From a virus, in the IMG/VR virus record IMGVR_UViG_3300047557_002910, positions 1-21,700 of that record: a stretch of DNA of 21,700 nt; one strand, 5' to 3'. Position numbers and translations under genes: made by a program. Positions 8,252 to 15,823 of the stretch are shown here, piece by piece; within the stretch, counting starts at the first letter, position 1, and each line of letters starts with the position of its first letter. Below the pieces are notes generated by a model. It was not told the DNA's origin, made no database searches, and was given only the letters and a program-made list of their open reading frames with translations.

Positions 8252-10500
8252 TGCCAGTTGAAATGAGCCGCGAGGAATACGATCAAAAAAAAGCGCGCGC
8301 CGCTGAATTACGCGCTCTATTGCAACGCCAACTCGCGCAAGCAAAACAGGCCGGCGTTACCCAACAACAAATGGACGCCACCCACTTTGCTGATCCGTTC
8401 GACCCAACCGCGCACCGGTTACGCGAGGGAGACCTTAGAAAACTTAAAGAGACGGTAAACTCAGGCGTTTTTCTGGGGGGAGGGGATGAACTCGCGTCAG
8501 GTTTAACCGCCGCCGCATCGGCTCCATTTATGGATGCCACCTTTAGCGAAATTTACGACAAGGAGCAATCCAAGCATGAGCGGGAGCAAGCCGACCTGGC
8601 TGAGCGCAACCCATCGGCCACTCTCGCCGCGCGTGTTGCTGGCGGTGTTGCTGGTACAGGCGCGCGAATCGGGCTAATGCTTCCCGTTGCAAAGGTGCTA
8701 GGCAAAGTGCCTGGCGGCGCCTTCGCGGGCGGCCCGTTAAGAGAGACCATAGCCAAAACCGTTGGCGCTGGGGTAGAGGGGGCGGCAACCGGGTACTTAA
8801 CGGCGGATCGTGAACAAAACCGCGAGCAGGCCGCCGCTATTGGTGCGCCCCTGCAATCTTCCCTCTATGCCGCGATTAAGGCCCTTGGCCGTTCCGGGCG
8901 CGGAGTGGTTAACGTAGGAACTAATAACCGCTATTCGCTAGGGCCGGACGAGGATTTTGTGCCCCTCAATATGGTGGGCGAAGGCACCCTCCCATCGGCC
9001 TATCGAAAAATGGTAGGTACTAGCTTTGGCGGTGGCCCGGAAATTAACGAGCAAAGCGCCAAGGTATTACAAAAAGCGCTTAACATCGAAGACGATGCAA
9101 AAACCGCATTAGGGGCGACGCAGGATCAGGCGCGCCGAAATTTCACCTATGCAAAAAACGAGATTACCGATAGCGCGTTAATTGCCAAAAATTTGGCGGA
9201 GCAACAAGGCCTATCCCAAACACAGGCCGCGCGCCTGGCCGCCCAGCAAATTGAGGAGCAAACCAACCAAGCGTTCAGATCCACGGTAATTAACCGATCA
9301 TTGCCGGAGGCAACCCCGGCCCAATTGCGCCAAGAAATTGTCGGTATGACACCCGTTCAGGCTAATAACGCGCTAGATGATTTATGGGGGCAGCATGGCT
9401 TTGCCGATATTAAGCAGCGCGCTTTTGTGGTCAGGCCCGAGGAATTGCATAACGCGGTAAGGGAAGCATTGGATAATCCGGGGCAAGACGCTTTGGTGTC
9501 AGGGATCCGCGCGCAGATTGATAAGATGTTTACACGGCATGGCGACGCCGTAACGGTGCCTCCCACCACGGCTTATAAATCGAATCCGTTAACAGGCGCC
9601 CCAATTAAAAATCCTCGTGTACCTAGCGGCGAATTGACGATCCAGGGCGACGCCCTTATGCAGATCCGCAACGACTTGCGCACAGCGGCGAGCAACCTGC
9701 CTGAGCATGGTTTTGGCGCTACCGAAGCGAACGCACTACGCAAAGCGGCTCATGCAGTTGACGCTCAAATTGAACGCCAACTGGATCCCGCCGCACAGGC
9801 AAAATACCGCCTTGAGTTAGATGCTTATGGCCACCGCCGCACCCTTGATAAAACCATACAGGCCACCCCTAACGATTTATTTGGCCAATTCCAGCCTAAG
9901 CACTGGCTAATAGGAGCGGAACGCTACAGCCCAAGACGCCTAGCGCGCGGGGAGGCCCCAACTCAATCCGAGGCCGAGGAGGCCATTAAGGTGGCGCAGG
10001 CCGCGAAGCGCGAGCTTGGGGAAAAAGAGGAAAACGCCAGGCTTTTTGTGCAGACCACCAAAAACAAAGTGGCCGCCGACAAGCTCAAAGAAAAGCGCGA
10101 GCTGATTCCACCAAAGGAAACTCCCGAGGTGCAACAGGCCGCACAGGTGCTTAAACAAGCGTCAGAACAAGCCGCAATCCTCGCCAGGAGAATGCCAACG
10201 CAGGATCCCGCCTACTGGACGCGCAATTACAACACCGATCTGTTAACGCGCCCATTTGGCCTGCCCACCCAAGGCACGGCCACCACGGCGGCGGGTACGG
10301 CAATCGGCGGCCTATTGGCGAATAAAACGACACAGCGCCTACTAGCCGGCGACACACAAACACAGCGCTCTATTGCGGATTGGCTGCGCAACGCCTACGA
10401 CCCGAAATACAAAGGGCCTGTACACCGCGCGGGGCAGGCATTGTTACGATCAGTAACGCCGGAAGCAACGCAAATGTTTACCCCAACCGAGGAATATTAA
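8251..10500 (+). CDS. Large internal virion / DNA ejection protein candidate, 749 aa
   Basis: The ATG overlaps the previous stop by one base (TAATG). The N-terminus is coiled coil (REEYDQKKARAAELRALLQR). Residues ~125-190 have Gly/Ala hydrophobic segments (VAGGVAGTGARIGLMLPVAK; TVGAGVEGAATGYL) that could insert into membranes. A long helical middle follows, rich in Gln/Ala/Glu (residues ~270-640). The C-terminus has another Gly/Ala segment (GTATTAAGTAIGGLLANKT). Size, helicity and membrane-active patches match the largest ejection protein of podoviruses, although T7 gp16-like transglycosylase residues are not evident. It is the last gene before the tail fibre. The role is inferred from build and order; the open frame itself is certain. 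Confidence 0.72.
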   Translation: MPVEMSREEYDQKKARAAELRALLQRQLAQAKQAGVTQQQMDATHFADPFDPTAHRLREGDLRKLKETVNSGVFLGGGDELASGLTAAASAPFMDATFSEIYDKEQSKHEREQADLAERNPSATLAARVAGGVAGTGARIGLMLPVAKVLGKVPGGAFAGGPLRETIAKTVGAGVEGAATGYLTADREQNREQAAAIGAPLQSSLYAAIKALGRSGRGVVNVGTNNRYSLGPDEDFVPLNMVGEGTLPSAYRKMVGTSFGGGPEINEQSAKVLQKALNIEDDAKTALGATQDQARRNFTYAKNEITDSALIAKNLAEQQGLSQTQAARLAAQQIEEQTNQAFRSTVINRSLPEATPAQLRQEIVGMTPVQANNALDDLWGQHGFADIKQRAFVVRPEELHNAVREALDNPGQDALVSGIRAQIDKMFTRHGDAVTVPPTTAYKSNPLTGAPIKNPRVPSGELTIQGDALMQIRNDLRTAASNLPEHGFGATEANALRKAAHAVDAQIERQLDPAAQAKYRLELDAYGHRRTLDKTIQATPNDLFGQFQPKHWLIGAERYSPRRLARGEAPTQSEAEEAIKVAQAAKRELGEKEENARLFVQTTKNKVAADKLKEKRELIPPKETPEVQQAAQVLKQASEQAAILARRMPTQDPAYWTRNYNTDLLTRPFGLPTQGTATTAAGTAIGGLLANKTTQRLLAGDTQTQRSIADWLRNAYDPKYKGPVHRAGQALLRSVTPEATQMFTPTEEY

Positions 10501-10502
10501 TT

Positions 10503-12149
10503 ATGCCCCGCGATAGCAATGGCGTTTACACACTACCGGTTGGCAATCCGGTTATTAGCGGCACAATTATCACTAGCACATGGGCAAATGGCACATGCGG
10601 CGACATAGGGAACGAGTTAACCGATAGTCTAAGCCGAAGCGGCGAGGGTGGAATGCTCGCGCCGCTGCGACTTAATAGCGGCAGCATCGGTTTTCCGGGC
10701 CTTTCGTGGGTATCCGAAGTTAATAGCGGCCTATATCTTTTTGGCGCCCAGGATGTGCGCTTTGCTATGGCGGGGGCTGATTTAGTTAAATTTGTGCCGG
10801 TGGCCAGCGGCTCTTTATTCGTTAACAACACAGTGACGGGCACAGGATTCGAGCGCGTTTTAACGACCTCTGATAAATCGGCGGCCTTCCCTGGCAATAA
10901 CCCGACCCTGGCCAATGCTGACGCGGCCATTATCATCGGCACCGCCAGCCCCAACACAGACCCGCACATAGCGGCAGGCCCCAGCTTAATTCAAGCCAAA
11001 GCCAACGCGACGACCGCAGCAAATTTAACGCTCCAAGGCCTTGGCGGCGGCGTGAGGATTAATTGCGCCGGTACACCGTACATTGAAACGCCCGCATCAG
11101 GAACACGCGAACTAATTATTCGCGCAGCATCGGTTACGGATTTATTTCCCAACACAATTCTTTTTCGCAACAATGGGCCGGTAAATGGGGCATTAATTGG
11201 CTATAGCACCTCGACTGATTTTGATGTTACCAACGGCGTACTTAACGCAAAATTGCAGCTTAAAACGCAAAACGGGGCCGGCACCCAGATCGTTTCCGTT
11301 GAGCCAAATATAGCGACTAGCAACCTTGGGGCGCCTATGATGGGCGTTCGTTTCCCAGTGTTACGCCTAGGCTCTAACCCGGATCAGCCCGCGACCATAG
11401 GCAGCTCAAACCATTTTTTCCAAGTGGGCGACTCAACAATTAACACGCGCATGAGCGGGCAAGCCATGTGCACTAACACCGCAGCAGCCGGCGGGATATT
11501 AAGCATTCAAAATATTGCCAACGGCTACGCCTCGCTAGGGGATAAGAGCGCGACCGGGGCCTATTTTCAGGCCAACGGGACTACCGACGTTTCAATCACG
11601 CACAAAAATGACGTGGTTTTGCGGTCAGTTACCCCGGCCACCGGGGGAATAAAAGTTAACGGGTTATACGGTCTTGAGCGTGTTTTAACGGCTAGCGACT
11701 CGCCAATTGGCACTACCAAGGTTTTATCGACTCCCGTTACCATAACCAGCTCAACCGCGCCGGTTAATGTGGCAGCTCTAACCTTTGCCTTGGCCGCTAA
11801 TTCAAAATACGCAGTTAGTGGATTTTTTAATGTTTACTGGCCAGGAACCGGGGATTGTTATCTCGAAGTGGCCGAAGGATTGATTGGCGATTCCATAGCC
11901 GGCGTATATATGCCACCAACCACCCCTTTCGGCGCCTATACCTATAATTTCACGGGCGGCGTTATCGGCGCTCGCATGAACTTAAACATCACGTCTACGC
12001 TTTTGGGCTTTGGTTTTACGTTTGAGGGCACCGTCCTAACAGGCGCCTCAGCATCGAGTCTAACGGTTAATATTTGCACACCCGTAAGCTCCCCAGACAC
12101 GTTCGAGCTTAGAGACCTAAGCCGCTTAACTTGTATATTGGTTCCCTAA
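10503..12149 (+). CDS. Tail fibre protein, 548 aa
   Basis: I start at ATG 10503, three bases after the preceding stop. The frame is open upstream to 10380, but that part lies inside the ejection gene. The N-terminus (MPRDSNGVYTLPVGNPVISG, then TIITSTWANGTCGDIGNELTDSLSRSGEGGML) is a well-known podovirus tail-fibre attachment region, with the 'SxWANxxxxDIxxxLTDSLxRSGxGGM' pattern. 'GFPGLSWVSEVNSGLYLFGAQDVRF' is the next conserved piece. The rest is beta-rich with low similarity to anything I recall. The last ~130 residues (VNVAALTFALAANSKYAVSGFF...) look like a compact beta-sandwich tip that could bind the receptor. It ends only three bases from the end of the convergent ssb gene. Confidence 0.85.
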   Translation: MPRDSNGVYTLPVGNPVISGTIITSTWANGTCGDIGNELTDSLSRSGEGGMLAPLRLNSGSIGFPGLSWVSEVNSGLYLFGAQDVRFAMAGADLVKFVPVASGSLFVNNTVTGTGFERVLTTSDKSAAFPGNNPTLANADAAIIIGTASPNTDPHIAAGPSLIQAKANATTAANLTLQGLGGGVRINCAGTPYIETPASGTRELIIRAASVTDLFPNTILFRNNGPVNGALIGYSTSTDFDVTNGVLNAKLQLKTQNGAGTQIVSVEPNIATSNLGAPMMGVRFPVLRLGSNPDQPATIGSSNHFFQVGDSTINTRMSGQAMCTNTAAAGGILSIQNIANGYASLGDKSATGAYFQANGTTDVSITHKNDVVLRSVTPATGGIKVNGLYGLERVLTASDSPIGTTKVLSTPVTITSSTAPVNVAALTFALAANSKYAVSGFFNVYWPGTGDCYLEVAEGLIGDSIAGVYMPPTTPFGAYTYNFTGGVIGARMNLNITSTLLGFGFTFEGTVLTGASASSLTVNICTPVSSPDTFELRDLSRLTCILVP

Positions 12150-12152
12150 TTT

Positions 12153-12617
12153 TTAAAACGGAATATCATCATCAAAACTATCATACGAGGGCGGCGGGGG
12201 CGGCGCGCTGTAACTCTTTTGAGTACCATTAGGGTTATGCCGCGCATCGGCTTTTTGCGCGGGTTTTTCATCCGATTTTCGGCCCCCGTCAACAATTTGA
12301 AAAACATCTAAAACAACTTCGGTTGTGTAACGATCAATCCCGCCTGAATCCACCCATTTGCGCGTGACTAATTTACCCTCGCAATAAACTAACGCGCCCT
12401 TTTGCGCGTACTCGCCAACAATTTCCGCAAGCCGTTTAAACGCGACGCACCGATGCCATTCTGTGCGCTCCTGCCGCTGCCCGGTGTTTTTGTCCTTCCA
12501 CGACTCGGAAGTGGCCAGGCTCATAGAGGCGATAGCATCCCCGCCCGCGCTATAACGAACTTCGGGATCTTGGCCTAAATAACCCATTAACGTTACTTTA
12601 TTCACCCCGCGCGCCAT
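12153..12617 (-). CDS. ssb: Single-stranded DNA-binding protein SSB, 154 aa
   Basis: The N-terminus ([20 protein letters not shown]) and '[42 protein letters not shown]' are classic OB-fold SSB motifs. A '[25 protein letters not shown]' strand set completes the fold by residue ~110. The rest is a disordered Gly/Pro/Ser linker, and the tail DSFDDDIPF is the acidic tip that docks partner proteins. Length and layout are normal for bacterial or phage SSB. The start overlaps the ERF gene by 20 bases, so the two are co-translated in one leftward operon with the exonuclease. It would coat ssDNA during phage replication and recombination. Confidence 0.97.
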   Translation of the reverse strand: MARGVNKVTLMGYLGQDPEVRYSAGGDAIASMSLATSESWKDKNTGQRQERTEWHRCVAFKRLAEIVGEYAQKGALVYCEGKLVTRKWVDSGGIDRYTTEVVLDVFQIVDGGRKSDEKPAQKADARHNPNGTQKSYSAPPPPPSYDSFDDDIPF

Positions 12618-13440
12618 TGTCTGCCCCCCTGATTTCTTTTAGTTTTTTAAGATACATAGCCTTAAGGCCTTCTTTTTCTTTGCCCTCAGGTAACGTGTTA
12701 ATTGGTTCGCCTGCTGTTTTTAATTCTTCGAGTGTATGAGCCTCGAAAATAGAAAAACTAATCGCCTCTGATTTATCTTCTAAATCCTCAGGCGTCAACA
12801 AACCATTGAGAGATTCTGATTCCGTCTTAGGGGTATCCACCCCGCCAGGCAGGCGCCCGTCTATATCCTCATCTGCAGGCGTAAGGCCGGTAACGCCGGT
12901 TAGAGTATGGCGGCGCATGTAACTCACCGCGCTGGCCACCGCCTGAAGTGCGTTTTTGTGCCCGCTATTGTCTGCCGGCCCAACCATTTCACATGTTTCA
13001 GAATGGCCTCCCACATGCGTTAAAACGCACTGAATACGAATAGCCCCATTATCACCAAAGCTTTGATTCCAGCGATAACTAAAGCCGTATTCAACCAAAT
13101 AGGGTTTGATTGCTTCGGCCAGGTCATCTAACGATGAAAAGGAATACTCCATGCGGCCACCGCCTTTTGTGTCAAAGCTGGCGGTTTTTAATTTTTTCAC
13201 CACGGGGAGCGCTGATTGAAAAGCAGATTTTGCCTCTAAAAAAGCCGTTTTAGCCTGTGCGGCCTCCCACTTCGCGTTTAGCTCCATGAGCCGTTCCAGC
13301 TGCTCAACCCCCGTCCCTTTTTCTATGGCCAGCTCCACCAGGTTATAAAATTTGTCAGCCGCAGTGATTGCCGGCAAGGCTTTTGGCGCTTCTTCAAGCA
13401 CCACGGGGGCAGCGGTAGCAACAGCGGTTTTTTTGGTCAT
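12598..13440 (-). CDS. erf: ERF-family single-strand annealing protein, 280 aa
   Basis: ATG 13440 has GGAG seven bases upstream; a TTG two codons earlier is the alternative. Residues ~25-205 match the ERF superfamily: a helical lead ([21 protein letters not shown]), then '[26 protein letters not shown]', then '[15 protein letters not shown]' and '[26 protein letters not shown]', closing with PADEDID. The last ~80 residues are an acidic helical tail. ERF proteins (P22 Erf type) anneal complementary ssDNA in homologous recombination and circularisation. It starts two bases after the exonuclease stop and overlaps ssb, the standard recombination cassette order. Confidence 0.93.
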   Translation of the reverse strand: MTKKTAVATAAPVVLEEAPKALPAITAADKFYNLVELAIEKGTGVEQLERLMELNAKWEAAQAKTAFLEAKSAFQSALPVVKKLKTASFDTKGGGRMEYSFSSLDDLAEAIKPYLVEYGFSYRWNQSFGDNGAIRIQCVLTHVGGHSETCEMVGPADNSGHKNALQAVASAVSYMRRHTLTGVTGLTPADEDIDGRLPGGVDTPKTESESLNGLLTPEDLEDKSEAISFSIFEAHTLEELKTAGEPINTLPEGKEKEGLKAMYLKKLKEIRGADNGARGE

Positions 13441-13442
13441 GA

Positions 13443-14258
13443 TCAACTCCAGGGCCTTAAGGTTGTTTCGAGCATTTCAACGGGAGGAAGCGGGAAATTG
13501 TTGTATTCCTGAGCGAACACGATGGCATCCAGTGCCGCCGCTATCTTATTGGCAGCGTTTACACGCACTTCTTTGCCTTGTTTTGCGAGGAAACATTGAT
13601 AGGGTGCATCTTTGCTAACCCCGGCAAACACCATATCTTTCAGGCCCGTAACCGTCCGGTAGTGCGAATCCTGAATGGCATAATCCACGGCGCAGATATA
13701 TTCAAAGCGGGAAGGGTCCTCGGCGCGGGTCGTTTTTAGGTCGATGATTGCATCCCCTAACACATAGTCGGCCCTCGCCTTTAGCAAGAGGCCGGTTTGC
13801 TGATCCCGATACCATACGGATAATTCCGCATAGCCCCCGGTGAAAAAATGGCCAAGATTTTCCTTTACTGAGTTGGCTAGGTGCGCGCTGTATTCAAGCT
13901 CAGCCTTAGTGATAATCGTTCGATCCTGCTCAGCCTTCCAGGCCTTCCAGGCATTGTTATTACCCGGCGTTAAGTGCTCAGGCTGCACAACGATTAGCGA
14001 ATCAATGCGCTCAGGCTCGAAGATGAAAAGATGGGTAAGAGTGCCCAGAAGCATGTCTTTGGATTCGCTGCGCGGGGTGTGCAGGTAGCTCCAATAATGG
14101 GCCATTGAGCGCGTAGCCTCGCGTATTGCAGTGCTACCTAGGCCGTTTGCACAGTGGTAAACCTCAGCCGGCAAGCCCCGCACTTCAAACCGCTCTCCAG
14201 GCTTTAGGGCCTCTGCCCGCTCGTTTATCGCTGCAACCGACTCTTCTAACGTGTGCAT
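13443..14258 (-). CDS. PD-(D/E)XK exonuclease (RecE / DUF3799-type), 271 aa
   Basis: The start has GAGGGC five bases upstream. The N-terminus (VYHCANGLGSTAIREATRSMAHYWSYLH) and 'MLLGTLTHLFIFEPE' are typical of phage exonucleases of the RecE C-terminal / YqaJ-like group. Catalytic residues can be placed: E145, D164 in ARADYV, and D173-x-K175 in IIDLKTT. 'YAIQDSHYRTVTG' supplies the conserved Gln...Tyr motif. The enzyme would resect dsDNA ends 5' to 3' to give 3' ssDNA for ERF. It is the first recombination gene after the par cassette. The upstream gap carries ATAGCTAT repeats shared with the par promoter, so it may be controlled by the partition repressor. Confidence 0.9.
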   Translation of the reverse strand: MHTLEESVAAINERAEALKPGERFEVRGLPAEVYHCANGLGSTAIREATRSMAHYWSYLHTPRSESKDMLLGTLTHLFIFEPERIDSLIVVQPEHLTPGNNNAWKAWKAEQDRTIITKAELEYSAHLANSVKENLGHFFTGGYAELSVWYRDQQTGLLLKARADYVLGDAIIDLKTTRAEDPSRFEYICAVDYAIQDSHYRTVTGLKDMVFAGVSKDAPYQCFLAKQGKEVRVNAANKIAAALDAIVFAQEYNNFPLPPVEMLETTLRPWS

Positions 14259-14280
14259 AGATAGCCCTCAAAGATACCAA

Positions 14281-14309
14281 CCACTAGCACTCTTTAGGCT
14301 TTAAATCAA
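14281..14309 (-). promoter_or_regulatory. Candidate leftward promoter of the exo-erf-ssb operon
   Basis: On the - strand TTGATT (14309-14304) is 17 bases from an extended -10 element TGC-TAGTGG (hexamer 14286-14281). The -35 is fair and the -10 hexamer is poor, rescued in part by TGn. The ATAGCTAT repeat block lies directly upstream. The call is tentative. Confidence 0.25.
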
Positions 14310-14313
14310 ATTT

Positions 14314-14393
14314 ATAGATAGGCTATCTATCATAGCACTGATAGCTATCATATATAATATAGCTATCAGTGATAATATATCTATAATAGCTAT
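14314..14393. repeat. Left ATAGCTAT repeat block (operator / centromere candidate)
   Basis: Three copies of the palindrome ATAGCTAT start at 14341, 14359 and 14386, spaced by 18 and 27 bases. The first two are the inner ends of a perfect 13-base inverted repeat, CACTGATAGCTAT (14336-14348) and ATAGCTATCAGTG (14359-14371). ATAGATAG-G-CTATCTAT (14314-14330) is another perfect dyad. The block lies between the ribbon-helix-helix gene and the exonuclease gene and matches the block upstream of parA, so the same protein probably binds both. Confidence 0.75.
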
Positions 14394-14623
14394 ATTATAT
14401 TGAGGTACTTTTTAAGCGCGCGCTCAACAACTTCTGTTTCGCTAATGCGCTTTTTTTCTTTATCCGACAACGTATAACTATGAGCCTTGACCGCTTCAAT
14501 CAGGCTTACAGGGAGTCGAAAAATTTTTTGCTCCTTTGCCTCCTTTTCTGGGGCCTCAACACGCGAAGCCTTATCTACTGCCCCACCACTCAAAAACGCC
14601 TCTAAGTTAGGTTTACTTTTCAT
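14390..14623 (-). CDS. Ribbon-helix-helix partner of ParA (centromere-binding / repressor), 77 aa
   Basis: I start at ATG 14623 (MKSKPNLEAFLSGG), which has GAGGTG upstream and overlaps the parA stop by 11 bases; ten further codons upstream are open but less likely. The first ~30 residues are a flexible, charged tail, as in ParG-like proteins, whose N-terminal tail stimulates the ATPase. Residues ~33-77 form a ribbon-helix-helix: a strand (KIFRLPV), helix (SLIEAVKAHSYTL), then helix (SETEVVERALKKYLNII). Such proteins bind short repeats as dimers, repress the par promoter and link the DNA to ParA. The repeats on both sides of this gene are the likely targets. Confidence 0.85.
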   Translation of the reverse strand: MKSKPNLEAFLSGGAVDKASRVEAPEKEAKEQKIFRLPVSLIEAVKAHSYTLSDKEKKRISETEVVERALKKYLNII

Positions 14624-15254
14624 TGCCGTACACCTCTTTAAAAAATGCTTCAATTTCCGCTATAGCCGCTGCATCCTTGCCAAGCTCCTGAACCGTCAGG
14701 CCTTCCCCGATAGAGCGGCGAAAAGCTACGCGCTCGCTTATATGGGTGGTCAATACGTTTAAATGGTTTTCCTGTAGCCAATTATTCATAAGCGTTAAAT
14801 CCTTGGTGCGTGAATCAACCCGAGTTAGAAGCACCTTAACAACTAGATCAGGGTTGTAATCGCGGCTTAGCTCAACGACTTCCAATAGGTCAGTCATTGC
14901 CGCCGCATCCAAATAGCTAGCGCCTATAGGGACTATGGCCACGTCAGCAAGAATCAACGCTGAGCGCATTCCGGTTGTATCGTGACCCCCAGCATCAACC
15001 ACGACATGATGATATTTTTTGGCTAACTCCATGCCTTCAGAATGTATCGCCCTTCCAGCAAGGCAAATAGTAGTGGGACTTTTAGATAAATCGCCTTTGT
15101 ATTCGCGTCGCCAACCGGCCCAACTGGCCGCGCTGGCCTGAGGATCCCCGTCAATTAAAACGGTGCCCGCTATACGCGCTAACATAGTGGCGAGGTGCAC
15201 TGCGGTCGTAGTTTTACCCACCCCGCCTTTAGTATTAGTAACTGCATAAATCAT
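14613..15254 (-). CDS. parA: ParA-family partition ATPase (type Ib, ParF-like), 213 aa
   Basis: ATG 15254 (MIYAVTNTKGGVGKTT) is chosen because the deviant Walker A motif KGGVGKTT falls at residues 9-16, the usual place; 24 more codons upstream are open but run through the operator repeats. Walker A' is DGDPQAS (35-41), and 'HHVVVDAGG' is Walker B. 'VAIVPIGASYLDAAAMTDLLE' matches the switch/ATPase core. The short N-terminus without a helix-turn-helix marks a type Ib ParA. Type Ib ParA proteins position plasmids on the nucleoid. In a phage genome it indicates plasmid-like maintenance of the prophage. The gene overlaps its small DNA-binding partner. Confidence 0.96.
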   Translation of the reverse strand: MIYAVTNTKGGVGKTTTAVHLATMLARIAGTVLIDGDPQASAASWAGWRREYKGDLSKSPTTICLAGRAIHSEGMELAKKYHHVVVDAGGHDTTGMRSALILADVAIVPIGASYLDAAAMTDLLEVVELSRDYNPDLVVKVLLTRVDSRTKDLTLMNNWLQENHLNVLTTHISERVAFRRSIGEGLTVQELGKDAAAIAEIEAFFKEVYGNEK

Positions 15255-15277
15255 AAGTGATGCGCCCTTGAGATGGA

Positions 15278-15359
15278 TGATAGATAGTATATCTATGATA
15301 GCTATACTATCTATCAACGCTATCATATCTATGATAGCTATGCTATCTATTATAGCTAT
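15278..15359. repeat. Right ATAGCTAT repeat block upstream of parA (parS / operator candidate)
   Basis: Two 27-base direct repeats (15289-15315 and 15325-15351) differ at two positions and are 36 bases apart; their shared core is TCTATGATAGCTAT. ATAGCTAT starts at 15298, 15334 and 15352. A perfect 14-base inverted repeat, TGATAGATAGTATA (15278-15291) and TATACTATCTATCA (15303-15316), overlaps the first copy. It includes a TATACT -10-like hexamer on the leftward strand (15291-15286). The block ends 24 bases before the parA start, so it is well placed both as par operator and as centromere. Confidence 0.82.
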
Positions 15360-15371
15360 ATTAACATCTTA

Positions 15372-15823
15372 AGAAGTTAACATCCTAGCAATGGCGCGGC
15401 TTTGGCGGCTAAAAATAAATTTGACAGATGAGAGAAAACGGCGGCAAACTCGGTGCCAATGTGTTGAAACGGGCGCAAACGACTAATTGTGAGTGTGACC
15501 ACTACCTTTCATTTTTGATGCCAAAGTATTAGCTTTTTTTGGCATAAGGTAAGGCGCACTCATTATTTTTTTTTGTTTGTGTGCCATTGTTTAGCATGTT
15601 AACCTAACCGGACAGACGAAAAAAAAGGCCCCCATCCGCCAAGATTTGAGCCTTTTTTAGTTTGACCTAACACAAATAAAGAAACGCGGCCCCATGCCAG
15701 GGTTCCTGAGCTGTAACCGTCCTACCCACGTCCTACCCAGACATACTAACAAAATAGGTGTGTTTAACAACTATTTTTTAGCTATTGGGCGGGCGCGTTT
15801 CTTGATGAAATGAGCATAAGCCT
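15372..15823. other. Gene-free structured region between the par operon and the replication gene
   Basis: The 450 bases separate divergent units. I see: TTAACATC twice (15361, 15377); an inverted repeat ATGCCAAA/TTTGGCAT (15518-15525, 15538-15545); a bidirectional terminator (15621-15658); and a tandem pair of CGTCCTACCCA (15718-15728, 15729-15739). A 31-codon ORF (15391-15486) has no ribosome-binding site and is not called. No DnaA box of the TTATCCACA type was seen. A terminator between divergent genes implies a transcript that ends here, so an untranslated regulatory RNA for the replication gene is possible. Confidence 0.5.
15621..15658. terminator. Bidirectional intrinsic terminator
   Basis: AAAAAAGGC (15621-15629) pairs with GCCTTTTTT (15650-15658). 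The A-tract and T-tract lie on opposite sides of the stem, so a transcript in either direction ends in a U-run. It is not at the end of any recognised gene. Confidence 0.65.

Noticed and set aside
10380-10502. Upstream extension of the tail-fibre frame to 10380
   Set aside because: It lies within the ejection-protein gene in another frame, and the conserved fibre N-terminus begins exactly at the ATG at 10503.
10503-12149. Tail fibre examined as target of a diversity-generating retroelement
   Set aside because: No reverse transcriptase, accessory gene or adenine-variable template repeat is visible in the window.
13352-13618. 88-codon + strand frame over the erf/exo junction
   Set aside because: Antisense to two well-recognised recombination genes and without a ribosome-binding site.
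15255-15326. 24-codon N-terminal extension of ParA
   Set aside because: It is encoded by the operator repeats; the ParA family starts close before the Walker A motif, matching ATG 15254.
14314-15359. Short repeats considered as a CRISPR array
   Set aside because: Repeats are 8-27 bases, AT-rich and palindromic with irregular spacing, and no cas genes are present; partition/operator repeats next to parA explain them.
15421-15449. Perfect TTGACA as -35 of a rightward promoter
   Set aside because: No acceptable -10 hexamer at 16-18 bases (GCAAAC or CAAACT only).
15391-15486. 31-codon ORF (MARLWRLKINLTDERKRR...) upstream of the replication gene
   Set aside because: No Shine-Dalgarno, very short, and located among structured non-coding elements; chance ORF is more likely.
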